64,000 nt of DNA from Pseudonocardia sp. MH-G8. Lineage in GTDB: Bacteria > Actinomycetota > Actinomycetes > Mycobacteriales > Pseudonocardiaceae. Made by a program: the position numbers and the translations under genes. Below are positions 32,927-42,193 of this stretch, one piece after another. The notes beneath the pieces are model-generated. The model ran no database searches, was not told where the DNA came from, and saw only the letters and a program-made list of their open reading frames with translations. Where the stretch lies: positions 62,001-126,000 of the forward strand of contig NZ_NKYF01000017.1 in assembly GCF_002262885.1 (NCBI RefSeq), read 5' to 3'. Within the stretch, counting starts at the first letter, position 1. Every line of letters begins with the position of its first letter.

Positions 32927-34059
32927 GGTCCCCCGACGGCTCGTCGGGCGGCCCGGCCGGCCGCCGCCAGCACCGTCTCCAACGGCCCGCGCGCACCCGC
33001 GCGCCACAGCAGGACGCCGACGAGCGTGGCGCCGAGCACGTTGCCCACCCACACCACCGTGTCGTCGGGACCGCGGCCCGGGTGCACCGTCACCGCGATC
33101 ACGTGCAGCGTGTACAGCGTCAACGGGGCCGCACCGACGGCCGCGGGCACCAGCACCAGCGGGCGCGCGACGCGGGCCAGCAGCAGCATCGCGCCCAGCA
33201 CGGCCAGGGCGCTGCCGACGGTGGCGGCGAGGTCGAGCGGGGTGCCCGAGTGCGGGCTGTCCACGGCGAGCCACCACCAGGAGTCGACGGGGGTGCTGCC
33301 GTGGTGCCGCCGCGTCACCTCCCCTCCCAGTGCCGCGGCGCCGCCTGCCCCGAGCAGCAGCGCCGACACGGCGTGCGCGGCGACCGCGAGCGCTGTTCCG
33401 CCCGCGAACAGCGCGGCCGCCACCCACGTCCGGCCCAGGTCGAGCCGACCGACCGCCATGCCGGCGAGCAGGTACGTCGTCCAGGTCAGCACCGGGTAGG
33501 AGCCGGTGAGCCCGAGCGTGACCAGCAGCGCGCCCGGGTCGGCCGGCGCCGACCACCCGGGCTGGTCCGGGTAGCCGTCGGGCAGGCCGGCCCGCACCCA
33601 CTGGCTCACCACCGGCGTGACGGCGCACGCGAGCACCGCACCCGCGGCGAGCACCGCCACCGGCAGCCGCAACAGGGGCGTGGCCACCACGAACAGCAAC
33701 CCGTAGTAGGCCAGGATCACCGCGACCGGCGGGTCGAGCGCCACCAACGTCAGGCCGAGCGCGCCGACCAGCACGCCGCGGACCAGCAGCCCGGCCGCCG
33801 CGCTCAGGTGCGCCAGTCCGCCGTCCGGCCGCCGGGTGCCTCCGGTGGAGAGCGCGACCCCGACCCCGGCGAGCACGGCGAACAGCGCCGAGGCCCGCCC
33901 GGACGCGACCTGTGCGGTGAGGGTCTCCTGCCCGTCGACGCGCAGCGCGAAGATGTGCGTGGCGAACATCCCGACGAGCGCCACCGCCCGCGCCGCGTCC
34001 ACCCCGAGGATGCGGCCCCTGCGGGAGGCGGGCGCCTCCGTGGGGAGAGCTCGGGTCAC
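32923..34059 (-). CDS. polytopic membrane protein, DUF418/DUF1624-type acyltransferase family
   Basis: 378 residues with about nine to ten membrane helices. The N-terminal GRILGVDAARAVALVGMFAT is the hallmark of the heparan-alpha-glucosaminide N-acetyltransferase-like/DUF1624 family, which may transfer acyl groups across the membrane. GTG 34059 overlaps the kinase stop, so the two are coupled: the membrane protein could be a target or effector of the kinase. Substrate unknown. Confidence 0.75.
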   Translation of the reverse strand: MTRALPTEAPASRRGRILGVDAARAVALVGMFATHIFALRVDGQETLTAQVASGRASALFAVLAGVGVALSTGGTRRPDGGLAHLSAAAGLLVRGVLVGALGLTLVALDPPVAVILAYYGLLFVVATPLLRLPVAVLAAGAVLACAVTPVVSQWVRAGLPDGYPDQPGWSAPADPGALLVTLGLTGSYPVLTWTTYLLAGMAVGRLDLGRTWVAAALFAGGTALAVAAHAVSALLLGAGGAAALGGEVTRRHHGSTPVDSWWWLAVDSPHSGTPLDLAATVGSALAVLGAMLLLARVARPLVLVPAAVGAAPLTLYTLHVIAVTVHPGRGPDDTVVWVGNVLGATLVGVLLWRAGARGPLETVLAAAGRAARRAVGGP

Positions 34060-35933
34060 CGGGCAGCGCGGGCGCCGGCTGTCACCGGCCCGTCGGGCCG
34101 CATCCCGGCCCGACGCAGCCAGTCGTCGAGCGCGCCCTGCACGGTGCGCAGCGACGGGCGGCGGCGCGGGTCGGTGTCCATCGCGGCCCGCAGCAGGGCC
34201 AGGTGCGCCGATCCCTGCGGCAGGCGCGTCAGCGGCGCGCCGACCGCCGCCGCACGCAGCCCGGACACCGCGTCGGGATGCCCACCGCGGGGCGGGTGGC
34301 CGGTGAGGGCGTAGGAGATCGTGGCACCGAGCTGCCAGGCGTCCGACGCGGGCGTGGCCCGCTCGCCGCAGGCCACCTCGGGGGCGAGGAAATCCGGGGT
34401 GCCGAGCACGAAGCCGGCCATCGTCATCGTGGAGTCGCCGGTGCGCCGGGCGATCCCGAAATCGATCAGGTGTGCGAGCCCGGCCTGGTCGACCACGACG
34501 TTGCCCGGCTTGACGTCGCGGTGCATCACGCTGCGGGCGTGCGCCGCGTCCAGCGCGCCGGCGATACCGGACCAGACGCGGGCGGCGGCGACGTCGTCGA
34601 GCATGCCGCGGGCGCGCACCAGCTCGCCGAGCGAGGCGCCCTCCACGTACTCCATCACGATGACCATGCCCTCGAGCTCGCGCAGGCCGGGATCGCTCGA
34701 GGCCGGGACCAGGTCGTGGATGCGCACGCAGTGCGGGTGGCGCACCGCGGCCAGCGCGTTCGCCTCCCGGCGGATGCGTTCCTCGGTCTCGGTGTCGGGG
34801 GCGTGCGCGGCCTTGAGCGCGACCGGGTGGCCCAGGCGGGCGTCGTGGGCGAGCCAGACCCGGCCGAATCCGCCGGAACCCAGCCTGCGGACCAGCCGGA
34901 AGCGGGCGGCACCGGGAGCGGGAGCAGCGGCGAACGGCGGGGCGGGGGCGACGAGCGTGGGACGCCGCGGCCCGGGTGGCTGCGGACGCGGGGGTAGCGG
35001 CCCGGGCTGCGGGGCGAGCGCGGGCGCGACCGCCCGGGGCTGCGGCACCACCGGCGGCTCCGGGCTGCGGGCCGCGAACCGCTCGACCATCCGGTCGGAC
35101 CAGGCGCGCCGTGCCGGCGGCGGGGGTGGGGAGCCCACCCGCGGCGCGGGCACCGACGGCGCCGGCTCCCGGCGCAGCAGCGGGCGGCGGGCCGGCTCGG
35201 GACGGCGCGCCGGCGTGCGGGGTGGCGCCGGCGCCGCCAGCGAACGGCGCACGACCTCCCGCGACGGGGCACCCACCATGAAGACCGCGGCGATCCCGAG
35301 GAACGCGCCGGTGGCGACACCGACCCACAGGTGCCCGGACGAACCGGCCGGGGTGTCGGTGGTGAGCAGGGTGAGGGCCAGGGCCGGCAGCCAGAAGAAC
35401 TTGGCGGGCCAGCTCGGCCCCCGACGCAGCGCCAGCCGGGCCTGCGCCGCCACGAACAGCGCCGCCACCAGCGGGAACCCGACGAGCAGCACGACGGCGA
35501 GACCGAAGCGCAGCGGGTCGGACGGGTCGAAGGCCGCGGCGACGGTGTACCCGCCGAGGTAGGCCGACTGGGAGCCCGCGGCACAGGACTGCGCGCCGAG
35601 GTCGGTGACCTGGGCGGCGGTGAGCCCGGGGACGTCGCGCCCGAGCGCAGCGGCCCGGAAGACCCGGCCGGTGGCGGTGAACGCCACCAGCGGCAGCAGC
35701 CCGGCGCTCACCAGCCCGGTCAGGGCGAGCAACACCGATTCCCCGGCCCCGTAGCGGGAACCGATCCGCTTCCGCATCAACGCCACGCCGACCGCACCGG
35801 CGGCGGGCAGCAGCCCGACCGCCACACCGAACGCCGACACCGCCCACGGCCAGCCGCCCGGGCAGACGTCCGCGGCCAGCCCGGTGCGCAGGCTCGCGAC
35901 GAGGCCGGCGACGAGCGCCGTCAGCGCGTCCAC
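34056..35933 (-). CDS. Ser/Thr protein kinase with six N-terminal membrane helices
   Basis: 625 residues from GTG 35933, behind GGGAGGGGGAGC. About six membrane helices (residues 3-220) precede a Pro/Arg-rich linker (230-340) and a C-terminal Hanks-type kinase domain: GSGGFG (352-357), Lys374, Glu390, HRDVKPGN (471-478), DFG (491-493), APE (517-519), so it looks active. This order is the reverse of most actinobacterial PknB-like kinases, which have the kinase first and a single helix. The helices may sense a membrane or extracellular signal. A membrane acyltransferase-like gene overlaps downstream. Confidence 0.88.
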   Translation of the reverse strand: MDALTALVAGLVASLRTGLAADVCPGGWPWAVSAFGVAVGLLPAAGAVGVALMRKRIGSRYGAGESVLLALTGLVSAGLLPLVAFTATGRVFRAAALGRDVPGLTAAQVTDLGAQSCAAGSQSAYLGGYTVAAAFDPSDPLRFGLAVVLLVGFPLVAALFVAAQARLALRRGPSWPAKFFWLPALALTLLTTDTPAGSSGHLWVGVATGAFLGIAAVFMVGAPSREVVRRSLAAPAPPRTPARRPEPARRPLLRREPAPSVPAPRVGSPPPPPARRAWSDRMVERFAARSPEPPVVPQPRAVAPALAPQPGPLPPRPQPPGPRRPTLVAPAPPFAAAPAPGAARFRLVRRLGSGGFGRVWLAHDARLGHPVALKAAHAPDTETEERIRREANALAAVRHPHCVRIHDLVPASSDPGLRELEGMVIVMEYVEGASLGELVRARGMLDDVAAARVWSGIAGALDAAHARSVMHRDVKPGNVVVDQAGLAHLIDFGIARRTGDSTMTMAGFVLGTPDFLAPEVACGERATPASDAWQLGATISYALTGHPPRGGHPDAVSGLRAAAVGAPLTRLPQGSAHLALLRAAMDTDPRRRPSLRTVQGALDDWLRRAGMRPDGPVTAGARAAR

Positions 35934-36112
35934 GCCCTGCTCCCCCTCCCTTCGCCTCCCCGGCGCAGCGCCGGGAAGTGTCGGTTCCACTATGGCACCC
36001 CCGGGACGTCCGCACCGCGGCATGCAGGCGACGTACGGACAGCCGTGGCGTGCAACCGGATCCGGTGCGCGCCCCGTCCTGGGGACGACCGCACGCCGAA
36101 CGGAGATCCACC

Positions 36113-36820
36113 ATGCACCGCGTCACCTCCGCCGTCCTGCTCCTCGCCGCCGGCGCCCTGGCGCTGACCGGCTGCTCCAGCGCCGCCGCGGCCCCGCCGG
36201 GGGCACCCGAGGCGGCGGGCATCACCGCGCGCGGCACGGGGGTGGCCACGGCGACCCCGGACACCGCCACCGTCGTCCTGGGCGTGGAGACTCGCGACGC
36301 GAACGCCGCCGGTGCCCTCGCCGCCAACTCGGAGCGGGCGAGCGCGGTGCTCGGGGTCCTGGAAGGCGCCGGGGTCGCCCGTGCCGACATCCGCACCAGC
36401 CGGCTCGCGATCCAGCCCAGCCGCGCACCCGAGAGCGACCGGATCACCGGCTACGAGGTGACGAACCAGGTGACGGCCACGCTGCACGACGTCGCCGGCG
36501 CGGGAGCGCTCATCGACGCCGCCGCCGCGGCCGCCGGGGACGCGGTGCGCGTGCAGGACATCAGCTTCTCGGTCGCCGACGAGACCGCCGCCAAGACCGC
36601 GGCCCGCGCCGACGCCGTGCGCCAGGCGATCGCCCAGGCCGAGCAGCTGGCGCAGGCGGCCGGCGTGGACCTGGGGCCGATCCGCTCCATCGTGGAGCTG
36701 CCCGGATCCCAGCCCGTGCCCTACCGCGCGGAGGCGGCCGACGCGCGGCAGGCCGTGCCGGTCGAGCCCGGGACGCAGGAGCTGAGCGTGGCCGTCGAGG
36801 TGGTGCACGGGATTTCCTGA
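36113..36820 (+). CDS. SIMPL-domain (DUF541) lipoprotein
   Basis: 235 residues. A signal peptide with lipobox LTGC (Cys21) predicts anchoring on the outer face of the membrane. The rest is a SIMPL/DUF541 domain: GITARGTGVATATPDTATVV start, YEVTNQVTATLHD in the middle, and a C-terminal beta segment ELSVAVEVVHG. Such periplasmic or cell-wall proteins are linked to oxidative and envelope stress but have no defined activity. ATG 36113 follows CGGAGATCCACC. Confidence 0.85.
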   Translation: MHRVTSAVLLLAAGALALTGCSSAAAAPPGAPEAAGITARGTGVATATPDTATVVLGVETRDANAAGALAANSERASAVLGVLEGAGVARADIRTSRLAIQPSRAPESDRITGYEVTNQVTATLHDVAGAGALIDAAAAAAGDAVRVQDISFSVADETAAKTAARADAVRQAIAQAEQLAQAAGVDLGPIRSIVELPGSQPVPYRAEAADARQAVPVEPGTQELSVAVEVVHGIS

Positions 36821-36867
36821 GGAGGCGAACGGGGGAATGCGGGCGCCGGTGCGGCGTTGCCAGTGGC

Positions 36868-37665
36868 ATGGCTCTCACCCGCACCCACGGGCCGCTGTCC
36901 TCGCACGCCCCCGCCACGGTGAACTACCGGATCGACGGCCCGGCCCACAAGCTGCTCATGCACCCGTTCCCGCGCCGGGTGCGGGCCGAGTTCGCCGGCC
37001 GCACCGTGCTGGACACCCGCCGCGGCGTGCTCGTGCACGAGACCGCGCTGCTCCCGCAGCTCTACGTGCCGGAGGAGGACATCGACGCGTCGCTGTTCGT
37101 GCCCACCGCGCACACGACGCACTGCCCGTTCAAGGGCGATGCCACCTACCGCACGCTGCAGGTGGGCGACCGGGCTGCCGAGAACGCGCTGTGGGCCTAC
37201 CCCGACCCGCTTCCCGACGCGCGCTGGCTGTCCGGCTACGCCGCGCTGTACTGGTCGGCCGCCGACGCGTGGTTCGACGAGGACGAGCAGGTCTTCGCCC
37301 ACCTCACCGACCCCTATACCCGGGTGGACGTGCGCCCCACCAGCCGGCACGTGCAGGTACTCGCCGGTGACACCGTCGTGGCGCAGTCGCACGCGCCACT
37401 CGTGCTGAACGAGACGGGGCTGCCTGCGCGCTGGTACCTCGCCCCCGACGACGTGCGCGTGCCGCTGGAACCCACCGCCACCCGCACCCACTGCCCCTAC
37501 AAGGGCGAGGCGCGCTACTGGAACGTGCGCCTGCCCGACGGCCGCGAGCTCACCGACGCGGTCTGGGCCTACGACGACCCGCTGCCCGAGTCGGCACGCA
37601 TCGCGGGGCGGCTCAGCTTCCTGCACGACGAGCTGACGGTGCTGGTCGACGGCGAGCCCGCCTAG
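36868..37665 (+). CDS. DUF427 protein with two DUF427 repeats
   Basis: 265 residues made of two DUF427 units, at about 60-130 and 180-255. Each holds a THCPFKG or THCPYKG motif and a VWAYDDPLPE or LWAYPDPLPD motif, so the protein is an internal duplication. Beta-barrel proteins of this family have no known catalytic role. ATG 36868 is used. The stop shares CTAG with the minus-strand remnant at 37662. Confidence 0.85.
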   Translation: MALTRTHGPLSSHAPATVNYRIDGPAHKLLMHPFPRRVRAEFAGRTVLDTRRGVLVHETALLPQLYVPEEDIDASLFVPTAHTTHCPFKGDATYRTLQVGDRAAENALWAYPDPLPDARWLSGYAALYWSAADAWFDEDEQVFAHLTDPYTRVDVRPTSRHVQVLAGDTVVAQSHAPLVLNETGLPARWYLAPDDVRVPLEPTATRTHCPYKGEARYWNVRLPDGRELTDAVWAYDDPLPESARIAGRLSFLHDELTVLVDGEPA

Positions 37666-37915
37666 CCGGCAAGACCGCGAATCGGACGGCGGTCGTGGCC
37701 GGCCCCGGCCGGCACGGTGAAGGTCCTGCGGTACGAGCCGGGAGAGACTCCGACCGCGGCGTGCAGGTGCTTCCGGAGCAGGGTCGCGCTGCCGAAGCCT
37801 GCGGCGTCGGCGATCTCCTCGACGGTCAGGCCGGTGGTCTCGAGCATCCGACGCGCCGTGTCGACCCGTCGTTGGATCAGCCACTGGGCCGGCCCTCGGC
37901 TTCGACCTGCCCGAC
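37662..37915 (-). pseudogene. AraC/GlxA-type regulator, C-terminal HTH remnant
   Basis: The minus-strand frame reads GPAQWLIQRRVDTARRMLET, then LTVEEIADAAGFGSATLLRK and SPGSYRRTF, the second half of an AraC-type DNA-binding domain of the GlxA group. The ligand domain and first HTH are absent; upstream the frame runs into the 19-bp tandem duplication at 37920-37957. It is a gene tail fused to the end of the marR gene region, consistent with a deletion. Confidence 0.65.
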
Positions 37916-37919
37916 TGAC

Positions 37920-37957
37920 GCGGTCAGTCCTCGTCGACGCGGTCAGTCCTCGTCGAC
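37920..37957. repeat. 19-bp perfect tandem duplication
   Basis: GCGGTCAGTCCTCGTCGAC occurs twice in a row (37920-37938, 37939-37957). The second copy holds the stop codon and last codons of the MarR gene; the first abuts the truncated AraC remnant, marking a likely rearrangement junction. Confidence 0.8.
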
Positions 37958-38392
37958 GAGGAGGGCCTCGAGCGCGGGCAGCGCCTCGACGATCCGGCGG
38001 CGCTCCTCGTCGTCGAGCCGGCCCAGGCGGCGCGCCACGAGCGCGGTGCGGTGGCTGCGGACCTCGGCCAACCGGGCGGCGCCCGCCTCGGAGAGCACGA
38101 TCTGCACGCCACGGGCGTCGTTCGGGTCGGGCGTGCGGATCACGAGCCCCTGCTCGTCGAGCGCGGTGAGGACGCGGCTCATCGTCGGTGCCGACACGGC
38201 CTCCCGCCGCGCCAGCTCGGAGAGCCGCAGCGGCCCGTGCTGCTCCACGGTCACCAGCGCGGACAGCTGCAGCGGCGGTACCGACTCGCGGCCGTCGATG
38301 CGGATGCGGCGGTGCAGCCTGCCGACCACGAGCCGCAGCCGGGCGGCGAGCTGGGTCTGCTCGTCGATCTCCACGGGTCCGGTGCGGGTCAT
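37943..38392 (-). CDS. MarR family transcriptional regulator
   Basis: 149 residues from ATG 38392. The winged helix includes LRLSELARREAVSAPTMSRV and LTALDEQGLVIRTPDPNDAR with the usual Asp-Arg wing. No target gene diverges from it; it lies between coaA and the AraC remnant, all on the minus strand. Its last codons are within the duplicated 19-bp unit. Its ligand is unknown. Confidence 0.85.
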   Translation of the reverse strand: MTRTGPVEIDEQTQLAARLRLVVGRLHRRIRIDGRESVPPLQLSALVTVEQHGPLRLSELARREAVSAPTMSRVLTALDEQGLVIRTPDPNDARGVQIVLSEAGAARLAEVRSHRTALVARRLGRLDDEERRRIVEALPALEALLVDED

Positions 38393-38459
38393 CGGGACAT
38401 CGTGCCAGGTGGGGTGCGGCGCGCGCGTCGGCGCTGTCTGTTCGCTGCGCAAGCTCCGC

Positions 38460-39461
38460 TCACACCTTCCGCAGCCGGATCCCCGTCACGTCGTGCTTGG
38501 GACCCTTGCGCAGAACGAGGCTCGCGCGCCCGCGCGTCGGAAGGATGTTGCGTTCCAGGTTGGGCCCGTTGATCTCCGCCCAGATGCTCTCCGCGCGCGC
38601 GATCGCGCCGGCCTCGTCCAGCGCGGCGTAACGGCGGAAGTACGACTCCGGGTCGCGGAACGCGGTCTCGCGCAGCCGCAGGAACCGTTCGACGTACCAG
38701 CGGCGGATGTCCTCCGTGGCGGCGTCGACGTACACCGAGAAGTCGATGAAGTCCGACACCGCGAGCGCGGGCCCGCCCTCGCGCGCCGGCTGGGCGGGCT
38801 GCAGGACGTTCAGGCCCTCGAGCAGCAGGATGTCCGGGCGGTGGATCGTGGAGCGCTCCCCGGGCACGATGTCGTAGACGAGGTGCGAGTACACGGGGGC
38901 CGACACCTCGGCGCGCCCCGCCTTCACCTCCGTGACGAACCGCAGCAGGTCGCGCCGGTCGTAGGACTCCGGGAAGCCCTTGCGGGTCATCAGCCCGCGC
39001 CGCTCCAGCTCGGCGTTCGGGTGCAGGAACCCGTCGGTCGTCACGAGCTCCACGCGCGGGTGCTGCGGCCACCGCGCCAGCAGCAGCTTCATCAGGCGCG
39101 CGGTCGTGGACTTGCCCACCGACACCGAACCCGCGATACCGATCACGAACGGCGTGCGGACCGTGGTGGCGCCGAGGAACGTGCGGTAGGCCCGGTAGAG
39201 CCGCCCGCCCTCCTGCACGTGCAGGGTCAGCAGCCGCGACAGCGGCAGGTACACCTGCCGCACCTCGTCCAGGTCCACCTCGTCGCCGAGGCTGCGGACC
39301 CGGTCGAGCTCCTCCGCCGTCAGCGGCAGCGGGGTGTTCTCGCCCAGGCGCGCCCACGCGTCCCGGTCGAAGTCGACGAACGGCGACGACGATTCCCCCG
39401 AGGACTCGCGCGACGAATCCTGCGACGAGACCAGCGGCGCACCAGTGCGAGTGCCGTTCAT
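38460..39461 (-). CDS. coaA: type I pantothenate kinase
   Basis: 333 residues. The P-loop is GSVSVGKST, followed by VTTDGFLHPN (catalytic Asp and substrate loop), KGFPESYD, YSHLVYDIVP, LEGLNVLQ and RYAALDEAGA. This is the CoaA family, about 310 residues; the extra N-terminal 20 residues are Ser-rich. It phosphorylates pantothenate with ATP, the first step of CoA synthesis, and is feedback-inhibited by CoA. It diverges from the CorC-like genes across a 216-base interval without other recognisable features. Confidence 0.95.
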   Translation of the reverse strand: MNGTRTGAPLVSSQDSSRESSGESSSPFVDFDRDAWARLGENTPLPLTAEELDRVRSLGDEVDLDEVRQVYLPLSRLLTLHVQEGGRLYRAYRTFLGATTVRTPFVIGIAGSVSVGKSTTARLMKLLLARWPQHPRVELVTTDGFLHPNAELERRGLMTRKGFPESYDRRDLLRFVTEVKAGRAEVSAPVYSHLVYDIVPGERSTIHRPDILLLEGLNVLQPAQPAREGGPALAVSDFIDFSVYVDAATEDIRRWYVERFLRLRETAFRDPESYFRRYAALDEAGAIARAESIWAEINGPNLERNILPTRGRASLVLRKGPKHDVTGIRLRKV

Positions 39462-39677
39462 GACCGGTCAACCTATGTCCCGGGTCGCCTCGACCGCGCC
39501 GAGACGTGACCGGCGCGACTCCACGGAGTGCCCGTTCGGGCGCCGTTCTAGACTGTGGCCTTCCCTCGAGGAGGAGCACGTCGTGCCCACCGCATGCCCT
39601 GCCGAACCGGGCTGCAGTAGCCGGCCGGGCCCGACCCGGCTTCCCGCCCCCCGCCATGTCCCGCCCCGGGGGCACGC

Positions 39678-41027
39678 ATGAGCGTCCTGCTCTCGGTCCT
39701 CGGCCTGCTCGCCGTGGCCGCGCTCACCCTGGGTACCGCCATCTCCGTGGCGTCGGAGTTCGCGCTCACCGCGCTGGAACGCAGCCAGGTGGACGCCCAC
39801 GTCAGCGAGGTCGGCGACCGGCGCGCGCGCACCGTCCAGCGCGCCCACCGCGGTCTGTCGTTCCAGCTGTCGGGCAGCCAGCTCGGCATCACCGTCACCA
39901 CGCTCGTCACCGGCTACATCGCCGAACCGGCCATCGCCACGCTGTTCCGGCCGGGCCTCGCCGCGATCGGGCTCTCCCCCGCCCTGGCCGCCGGCACGGC
40001 CACCGTGCTGTCGCTGCTGCTGGCCACGACGCTGTCGATGGTGTTCGGCGAGCTCGTGCCCAAGAACCTCGCCATCGCCGACCCGATGCGCACCGCCCGC
40101 GCCGTCGTCTGGCTGCAGAGCGGCTTCGCCCACGCCTTCCGGTGGCTCATCGACGCGCTCAACCGCTCGGCCAACACGGTGGTCCGCCGCCTCGGTGTCG
40201 AGCCCGCGGAGGAGCTGCGCTCGGCACGCTCGGCCCGTGAGCTCACCTCCCTGGTCCGCACGAGCGCCCAGCACGGCACGCTCGACGCCGGCACCGCCAC
40301 GCTGCTGGACCGCTCCCTGCGGTTCACCGACCGGGTGGCCGAGGACCTGATGACCCCGCGGGTGCGGGTGGAGTCGCTCGACGCCGACGAGACCGTCGTC
40401 GACCTGGTGGCCCTCGCCCGGCGCAGCGGGTTCTCCCGCTTTCCCGTGCACGACCGCGACCCCGACGCGGTGCTGGGGGTCGTGCACGTCAAGCAGGCGT
40501 TCGGGGTGGAACCCGCGCAGCGCGCCACCGCCGTCGTCCGCGACCTCGTCCAGCAGGTGCCGACCGTGCCCGCGTCGCTGGACGGCGACGAGCTGCTCAC
40601 CCGGCTGCGCAGCTCCGGGCTCCAGCTCGCCGTGGTCGTCGACGAGTACGGCGGCACCGCCGGGATCGTCACCCTCGAGGACCTCGTCGAGGAGATCGTG
40701 GGTGACGTCCGCGACGAGCACGACCGGGCCGAGCAGGCCAGGGTGCGCCCGCTCGGGCGTGGGAGCTGGCTCGTGTCGGGCCTGCTGCGGGCCGACGAGG
40801 TCGTCGACGCCACCGGCTTCGAGATCCCCGACGGCGAGTACGAGACGCTCGCAGGCCTCGTCCTCGCCCGGCTCGGGCGCATCCCCGACGTGGGCGAGGA
40901 ACTGGCCGTCGACGGCTGGCAGCTCACGGTGATGCGCCGGGACCGCAACCGTGTCGCCGAGCTGCGGCTGGCCCGCCCCGGTGACGAGGAGCCGGTGACC
41001 GACCGGGAGGAGGCCGCTCGTGGGTGA
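39678..41027 (+). CDS. CNNM/CorC/HlyC-family membrane protein 1
   Basis: 449 residues. An N-terminal CNNM transmembrane domain (three to four helices, residues 1-190; SVASEFALTALERSQVDAHV at the start), a pair of CBS domains (about 205-330; LMTPRVRVESLDADETVVDL, VVVDEYGGTAGIVTLEDLVE) and a C-terminal CorC/HlyC domain (about 350-435). The family is linked to magnesium or cobalt handling. It overlaps the second copy by eight bases. Confidence 0.88.
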   Translation: MSVLLSVLGLLAVAALTLGTAISVASEFALTALERSQVDAHVSEVGDRRARTVQRAHRGLSFQLSGSQLGITVTTLVTGYIAEPAIATLFRPGLAAIGLSPALAAGTATVLSLLLATTLSMVFGELVPKNLAIADPMRTARAVVWLQSGFAHAFRWLIDALNRSANTVVRRLGVEPAEELRSARSARELTSLVRTSAQHGTLDAGTATLLDRSLRFTDRVAEDLMTPRVRVESLDADETVVDLVALARRSGFSRFPVHDRDPDAVLGVVHVKQAFGVEPAQRATAVVRDLVQQVPTVPASLDGDELLTRLRSSGLQLAVVVDEYGGTAGIVTLEDLVEEIVGDVRDEHDRAEQARVRPLGRGSWLVSGLLRADEVVDATGFEIPDGEYETLAGLVLARLGRIPDVGEELAVDGWQLTVMRRDRNRVAELRLARPGDEEPVTDREEAARG

Positions 41028-42066
41028 CCTGCTGGCCCTGCTCGCCGCGATCGCGCTGCTGGGCGCCAACGCGTTCTTCGTGGGCGCCGAGTTCGCGCTG
41101 ATCTCGGCGCGCCGCGACCGGTTGGAGGCGATGGCCGCCGAGGGCGTTGCCGCCGCGGGGAAGGTGCTCGGCGCCCACGCCGACCTGTCCCGCATGCTCG
41201 CGGCGTCCCAGCTCGGCATCACGATCAGCTCGCTGCTGCTGGGCCGGCTCGGCGAGCCCGCCGTCGCCCACCTGATCGAGTACCCGCTGGGCTGGGCCGG
41301 GCTGCCCGAGGCGGCGCTGCACCCGATCGCCTTCGCGATCTCCCTCGCGATCGTCGTGGTCGCGCACATCCTGCTCGGCGAGATGGTGCCCAAGAACATC
41401 GCGATCGCCGGGCCGGAACGCACCGCGATCTGGCTGGTGCCCCCCTTCCTCGTCTTCACCACGGTCATGCGCCCGCTGATCGAGCTGTTCAACGTCATGG
41501 CCAACGGCGTGCTGCGGCTGGTCGGGGTGGAACCGCGCGACGAGCTGGAGGCGTCGTTCACCTCCGGCGAGCTCGCCGACCTCATCGCCGAGTCCGGCCG
41601 CGAGGGGCTGCTCGCCGACGACGAGTCCCGCCGCCTCACCCGCACCCTCAGCTCCGCCGAGGCCACGGTCGCCGATGTGCTCGTGCCGACGCGGGAGCTC
41701 GTCACGCTCCCCGTCGAGCCCACCGTCGGGGACGTGGCGCGCGCCGTCTCCGAGACCGGCTTCTCCCGGTTCCCGGTGCAGGCGCCCGCCGGTGGGCTGG
41801 CCGGCTACCTGCACGTCAAGGACATCCTCGATCTCGTCGACGACCCGGACGCCGCGGTGCCGGCCCCGCGGGTGCGCCGGCTGCCGGAGGTGCCCACGTC
41901 GGTGCGGCTCGACGAGGCGCTGGCGGTGTTGCGCCGCGCCCGCGCCCACCTGGGCCGGGCTGTCGGCTCCCGCGGCGAGACGGTCGGTCTGGTGGCGATG
42001 GAGGACCTCCTGGAGACCTACGTCGGCGAGGTCCGCGACGCCACCCACGCCCAGGACCGCGGCTGA
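41020..42066 (+). CDS. CNNM/CorC/HlyC-family membrane protein 2
   Basis: 348 residues. Same CNNM membrane domain (residues 1-190; FFVGAEFALISARRDRLEAM) and CBS pair (about 205-335), but without the C-terminal CorC/HlyC domain of its neighbour. GTG 41020 lies inside the end of the first gene. Paired long and short copies are common in actinobacteria and may form a hetero-complex in divalent-cation transport. A very strong hairpin follows the stop. Confidence 0.88.
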   Translation: MGDLLALLAAIALLGANAFFVGAEFALISARRDRLEAMAAEGVAAAGKVLGAHADLSRMLAASQLGITISSLLLGRLGEPAVAHLIEYPLGWAGLPEAALHPIAFAISLAIVVVAHILLGEMVPKNIAIAGPERTAIWLVPPFLVFTTVMRPLIELFNVMANGVLRLVGVEPRDELEASFTSGELADLIAESGREGLLADDESRRLTRTLSSAEATVADVLVPTRELVTLPVEPTVGDVARAVSETGFSRFPVQAPAGGLAGYLHVKDILDLVDDPDAAVPAPRVRRLPEVPTSVRLDEALAVLRRARAHLGRAVGSRGETVGLVAMEDLLETYVGEVRDATHAQDRG

Positions 42067-42078
42067 ACGGCACGAGCC

Positions 42079-42164
42079 CGCGACACGTCCGCGCCCAGGC
42101 CCCGACTCGCGGGGGGGGCGGTGCCCCAACCCCGCGAGTCGGGGCCTGGGTGTACGTGTGTCGC
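42079..42164 (+). terminator. long perfect hairpin after the CorC pair
   Basis: Perfect 21-bp arms (42094-42114 with 42130-42150) around a 15-base loop, extended by outer complementary CGCGACAC (42079-42086) and GTGTCGCG (42157-42164). There is no T-tract. A rho-independent-like terminator of the CorC operon is the simplest reading. Confidence 0.6.
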
Positions 42165-42193
42165 GCTCGAGAGCCTCGGTAGCCTGGCCTGCC

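Noticed and set aside
35980..36110. GTCCG/CGGAC inverted repeat upstream of the SIMPL gene
   Set aside because: Arms of five bases with a loop above 20; not distinguishable from background in GC-rich DNA.
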